Positions 60,069-64,000 of a stretch of DNA of 64,000 bases are shown one piece after another. The notes beneath the pieces were generated by a model that was given only the letters and a program-made list of their open reading frames with translations, was not told the DNA's origin and searched no databases. The stretch lies in NCBI GenBank assembly GCA_015698045.1, contig BLAL01000196.1, positions 1,116,001-1,180,000 of the forward strand. Reading direction: 5' to 3'. Made by a program: the position numbers and the translations under genes. The stretch is from Rhizophagus clarus. Taxonomy: Eukaryota; Glomeromycota; Glomeromycetes; Glomerales; Glomeraceae. Numbering within the stretch: the stretch's first letter is position 1; each line of letters begins with the position of its first letter.

Positions 60069-62800
60069 TTTATTATTATTATTTAGTGAAAAAAAAATGT
60101 GTAAAGATTTCAAATAAAAAAAATTGACTTTTTAAGAAAAGCTATATGAGAACACTAAGAGTAAAGGTACCAAAGACCACGAAAAAAAAGGTAAAGATAT
60201 TTTTTTTTAAAAAAAAAAAATATATATATATTGATGATGTTATTATTATTAATTTTTTTGTCAAAATAATTTATAACCTTTCCTCTTAGTGCAATAGAGT
60301 GTGAGTGAGAAGAAAAATTATTTGTTTTTTTAAAAAAAAAAAAAAAAAAATTTTGGGCGTGCGGGATTTTCTCATTTTTTATATTGATATTTTTTTGTGA
60401 ATTTTACTTTAAAATAAAATATTTGTCGATTTTATCTTAATTTAGAAAAGCTTTGATTGCGATGAGCATCAAAAAATCATAACCAATTTATTACTAGCCT
60501 GCGCCAGCAATTTACGGAAAAAAATTCCTTTATTAGATTAGTTTGGCGTAACGTTTGTGTCAATTAAAGTCTCGCCATTTCGTGCCCCGGTTACAAACAA
60601 TCTTTTACCCCACATTTCTTTTACTCCTTCACTAATGTATGACAATATGAAAAAAAGGTTCGATAATAATTGTTGAACTTTGTAATAAAAAAAAAAAAAA
60701 AAAAAAAATTATTTTTTTGTCTATAATTGAAATTTTTATTTTACCTTCCTTTATTTGGTATATTTGGTCGGTACGACGAAAATAATTTATAATCTAGGGA
60801 ACAAAACAATAAATTTTTTTTTTTTTTTTTTTTTTTTTTGTACAATTATTTCATCATTTGTTTTCTAAAAAATTTATTAGTTTATTTATTTCTTTTAAAA
60901 AAAAAAAAATCGAGGCGAAGTTTTCGAGTTTCGACGCGTTTTTAATATCTGCCTATGTCTATCAGGCTATCACAACATTTTAAGCTCAGATTACATATGT
61001 TACACATTACATCATAAGAAAATATATACAAGTTCGGAATAATCTGTCACCCCACGTATTGCTATTCACACAGCCTATCTCATTTATTCAAATTTTCTAT
61101 ATATTATTCTATTATTAACCTTTATTAATCCCGCCAAAAACCCGTCATATTCCCGCCAAGCAAATTGATATTCCCATGTTCATATGATCTCCATTCAAAG
61201 CCAAAATTTTTTACATTGTAAAAATCTGATTCGAGATGTTATATACATCTATTAAACCTTTTTTTTTTATGAAAATAACAAAATTTTTTTGATAGGCTGA
61301 CAAATATGTCAATAGAAAACCTGATTTAAACTATTATTGATTTTTTATTAACTTTAATGAAAAGCACAAATTATCTATTTTTGGAAGAATATGACTATTC
61401 AATGATAAAATTTTGACGAGACCCAAAACTCAAAGTCAAGGGGGGGGGGGAACTTTGTCGAAAAAAGAAAAAAAAAAAAAAATTTCCCAACGAAACTATA
61501 AATTCTCGTTTTAGTCTTTTAATATCCAAGTGTGTGAAATAACTTTCTTATTGAGTTGCATCGGAAAATTCATTTTTAACCTTTAAATAACGTATTTTGT
61601 CTTTCACCCTGCAGATTTTCGGTTGATGACGAACCAATCATTTATTTAGTTCGAAGCCATCCGTTAGATTTACATTACGTTTCTTACAAATTTAGAATTT
61701 TCAAAAGGGCTTTTTTTTGAAAAAAAAATTTATTTATTCTCTTATACGTCAATAGGTTAACAAGTATTTTTATTATCAAAAGAAAATGATTAATAGATTG
61801 GTAAGCGAGAAATTTCTTTGGGAATATTTTTTTTGTTTACATAAACATTATATTTATTTTTTTCTCAAAAGAAAATGATGATGACCGAAAACGTGTTTAA
61901 AAATGGTTACCTTTCTGGTTATTTTAACCTTCTAGAAGGATAAAGTATATTCCATATCATGTGATTTGACATAATAATCACCAATTTACATTAGATAATA
62001 ATCGATCATTTGTTTCTGCTAAGAGATGGGCGCAAAAAAAAATAAAAAAAAAAAATTTATATATTTTATTCAATAACACATCCAAAATAATAATATAAAT
62101 AATATATAATAAAAATTTCTTGTTTAACGACTTACAGAAAAAATTTATGGAAAGGAAATTAAAATCAATTTTCAAAATGGGATGTCAATTCTTTTTTTTT
62201 ATTGAAAGAAAATTTTCTTCTTAAGGAAAAAACTTGTTTTTACTCTATTTGGCCATATAAAAAAAATTTTTATTTTTAGTTAAATGAAAAACTTTATTTA
62301 AATTTATATAATATAAAAAAAAACAAGTTTATTTTCAGGTTTCCCTTTTTTTTCCTTTATAAAGTATAGCTTAAAAATCTTTAAATTTGGAATTGATTTA
62401 ATTATATTATAAATAAAGATCTCTTTTAATCTAATCCATTTTATATTAGACTTGTGAAATTTCAATAATACTAAAAAATAAAAATAGACTTAAAGATATT
62501 TTGAATATAATGATAAGATATGATTAACTAATTATTTAAAATGTAATCTAATTGTTATTATTTTAAAATAAAAAAATTTTTTTTTAAAAAAAAAAAATAG
62601 ATTAATTTTTAATTTTTTTAAATTATTAAATTATTTTTTTAATTTAATTAATTTTTTTAAATTATTAAATTATTTTTTTAATTTAATTAATTTGTTTTTA
62701 TTATTATTAAATTAAAAAAAAAAATGTAAATGTTTAAGCTGATTTCATTAGGAATACAACAATAAATATGAAGTAATTATTATGTAACCCTAATTTTATG
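60069..62800. other. Promoter side of the Ecl1-like gene and AT-rich spacer
   Basis: No gene is recognised. The region is dense in long T and A homopolymers (for example T-runs of 30 near 60810-60839 and A-runs near 60690-60708), includes a run of ten or more G at 61441-61450, and ends with a tandem repeat at 62612-62690. Confidence 0.5.
62612..62690 (+). repeat. Two exact copies of a ~40-bp AT repeat
   Basis: The unit AATTTTTTTAAATTATTAAA followed by TTATTTTTTTAATTTAATT occurs twice in direct succession, built only from A and T. Confidence 0.75.
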
Positions 62801-62807
62801 AATCAGT

Positions 62808-63118
62808 AAAATGGGAACTTGAACCAGTAAAAGCTATTGCATTAGAACAAGTAGAATCTAGACCATCTATAAAATATAAGCGTCCAGTTGGAAAAGATGA
62901 AATAGCATTAAAGAAAGAAGATACTGTCTGCTATCTACTTGTCAATGCAGAATGGGAGGGGGGTATGAAAAATCAGAAGAGGGTTACAGATCCCACATAT
63001 TCATCTTTTATTCATGAAATTTAAAAAGTTGTTGTTATAAAAAATGAATCAGTTTTATATTATCTTAAATGTGATGAATTTACACTAAAGCAAAGTTTAT
63101 GTGAGAAAAATTTATATT
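62808..63118 (+). pseudogene. Unrecognised coding fragment with one in-frame stop
   Basis: A frame open for about 70 codons reads SVKWELEPVKAIALEQVESR, then KRPVGKDEIALKKEDTVCYL and LVNAEWEGGMKNQKRV. A TAA follows near 63022, and the same frame continues KVVVIKNESVLYYLKCDEFT. There is no start codon, but splice sites upstream are possible. The composition is clearly protein-like. Family unknown; it could be an exon of a gene extending beyond what I can follow. Confidence 0.4.
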
Positions 63119-63239
63119 AATTTCAAATTCAGAAAAAGTTGGATATCCATCCTAAAGTATATTATCTATACATGTTGCCTATATCATTAATAGAGAGATA
63201 GATCAAGTTATTGATTATACCAGAAGTAAAGTTGCCTGC

Positions 63240-63415
63240 CAAAACTAAGGAGTTTTGACATGTCAAAATTGTCAAAACTATTTTGACATTTTGATATTGA
63301 CCTTCTGATTTGTCAAAATGCCAAAATAATTTTGACATACTAAAACTATTTTGATGTTTCAGCATAGTATATCATATGATATACTTATAGTTTTGACATT
63401 CACTAATCTGTGGTT
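63240..63415. repeat. Cluster of TGTCAAAA / TTTTGACA inverted repeats
   Basis: At least nine copies of (T)GTCAAAA, TTTTGAC(A) or one-base variants occur in both orientations within about 170 bp, several spaced by 8-20 bp. This allows many alternative hairpins. The cluster also includes the palindrome ATATCATATGATAT. Confidence 0.6.
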
Positions 63416-63554
63416 TGCAGATTTCTGATCAGTTTTGATATCAGTCATATGAGCCAATTTACTGATCGTAAATGATCTTTTTTTTTGAAAAAAAATGGTT
63501 ACAGTTTTTTTTTTAAACTAGATAAAAAAAAATTTTATTTTTATTTTTTTTTTT

Positions 63555-63999
63555 AGGTTACCAGACTTCTTGGATAAACCCAAACTTGAAATGTGTGCAA
63601 GTAAGTTAATGGAGAATGGGATAAGATTTTTTTTTTAATATATTAAAGAAACATACTAACGTTTCTTCTATATATTTTTTTTTCTTTAGATTGTCAAACT
63701 TCTTAAATGAACCTGAACTTGAAATATAAGCAAGTAAATTAGTGGAGAGTATAAATGCCATTCAAATCCAAAATAATTTGGGATTATGATAGTCCAAATG
63801 TACAAATCCAAATTAATTTACAAATTACATATATAAATTTTGCAATTTGTACATTTGGGATTTGGGAATTATGGTTGTTAAAATATACAAATTAATTTGG
63901 GATTTACTTAAAATAATTTGGATGGCATCTATAGTGGGAAGTGAGAGGAAGATTTTTTTTTAATATATTGAAAAAACATACTAACGTTTCTTCTATTTC
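63555..63999 (+). repeat. Tandem duplicated exon-like unit, second copy interrupted
   Basis: Unit 1 (about 63555-63690) and unit 2 (63691-63999, with an inserted element) share a TTTAG acceptor-like start, a coding-like segment (LPDFLDKPKLEMCASKLMEN and LSNFLNEPELEI), and the tail TTTAATATATTAAAGAAACA then ACTAACGTTTCTTCTAT. Unit 2 has a stop (TAA) in the coding-like part. The array may continue beyond the window edge. Confidence 0.55.
63751..63932. mobile_element. ~182-bp MITE with TA duplication
   Basis: The left end TAAATGCCATTCAAATCC pairs with the right end ending ATTTGGATGGCATCTA. The element is flanked by TA on both sides (GAGAG-TA ... TA-GTGGG). Removing it restores the sequence of the tandem unit seen at 63608. 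Internal arms (AATCCAAATTAATTTACAAA and TACAAATTAATTTGGGAT) are also inverted. This fits a Tc1/mariner-type MITE. Confidence 0.7.
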
Positions 64000-64000
64000 T

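Noticed and set aside
1..64000. tRNA, rRNA or CRISPR arrays
   Set aside because: No B-box-like GGTTCGAATCC with a matching cloverleaf, no rRNA signature and no regularly spaced repeats were found by eye; a tRNAscan run would settle the tRNA question.

Overview
This window looks like a gene-poor, repeat-rich stretch of an arbuscular mycorrhizal fungus genome, most likely Rhizophagus or a close Glomeromycotina relative. The reasons are the very high AT content, the long homopolymer runs, the short fungal-type introns (about 60-110 bp, GTAAGT/GTATAT donors and TTTAG/TATAG acceptors), and several multicopy families I associate with that lineage: a tyrosine-kinase-like (TKL) family with a Cys-rich N-terminus, LamG/concanavalin-A-like proteins, SAM plus PD-(D/E)XK-like proteins, F-box/LRR proteins and DUF2283-like proteins. 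The family and species assignments come from motif recognition, not from a search.

Layout. 0-5.3 kb: a decayed kinase gene (722-2586) with a small inverted-repeat element in its first intron, then a 1.6-kb element with terminal inverted repeats that carries a 0.8-kb purine-rich CpG-containing tract. 5.3-14.5 kb: intergenic DNA with a 350-bp foldback element, an intact LamG gene (9503-10265), a frameshifted DUF2283-like gene and a decayed LamG copy. 14.6-22 kb: a tandem duplication of about 3.8 kb; each unit holds one kinase gene, one broken by a 7-bp deletion and the other by replacement of its catalytic core. 22-31 kb: an intact LamG gene (23632-24363), displaced flanks and fragments of both families, a decayed PD-(D/E)XK-like gene and a SAM/PD-(D/E)XK pseudogene. 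31-36.5 kb: an inverted-repeat element with GCAGGCAAATTTGCCTGC palindromes, a coiled-coil fragment, a second SAM/PD-(D/E)XK pseudogene, an unknown gene and an F-box/LRR relic. 37-47 kb: an intact LamG gene (37021-37763), LamG relics, the only kinase gene that reads intact (41034-42893), and a heavily decayed kinase copy. 47-53 kb: decayed fragments, including a piece of DNA topoisomerase II.

From 53 kb onward there are ordinary single-copy genes: a nine-exon ALG10 gene (53397-55451) and a two-exon Ecl1-like gene (59565-60068), separated by long AT-rich spacers. The last kilobase holds a cluster of TGTCAAAA inverted repeats and a miniature element inserted in a tandemly repeated segment.

Together this reads as a birth-and-death zone. 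Two lineage-specific families (kinase and LamG) have been copied together with their flanks, and most copies are broken. The intact members are the kinase at 41-42.9 kb and the LamG genes at 9.5, 23.6 and 37.0 kb. Next to this zone lies a stable segment with conserved eukaryotic genes.
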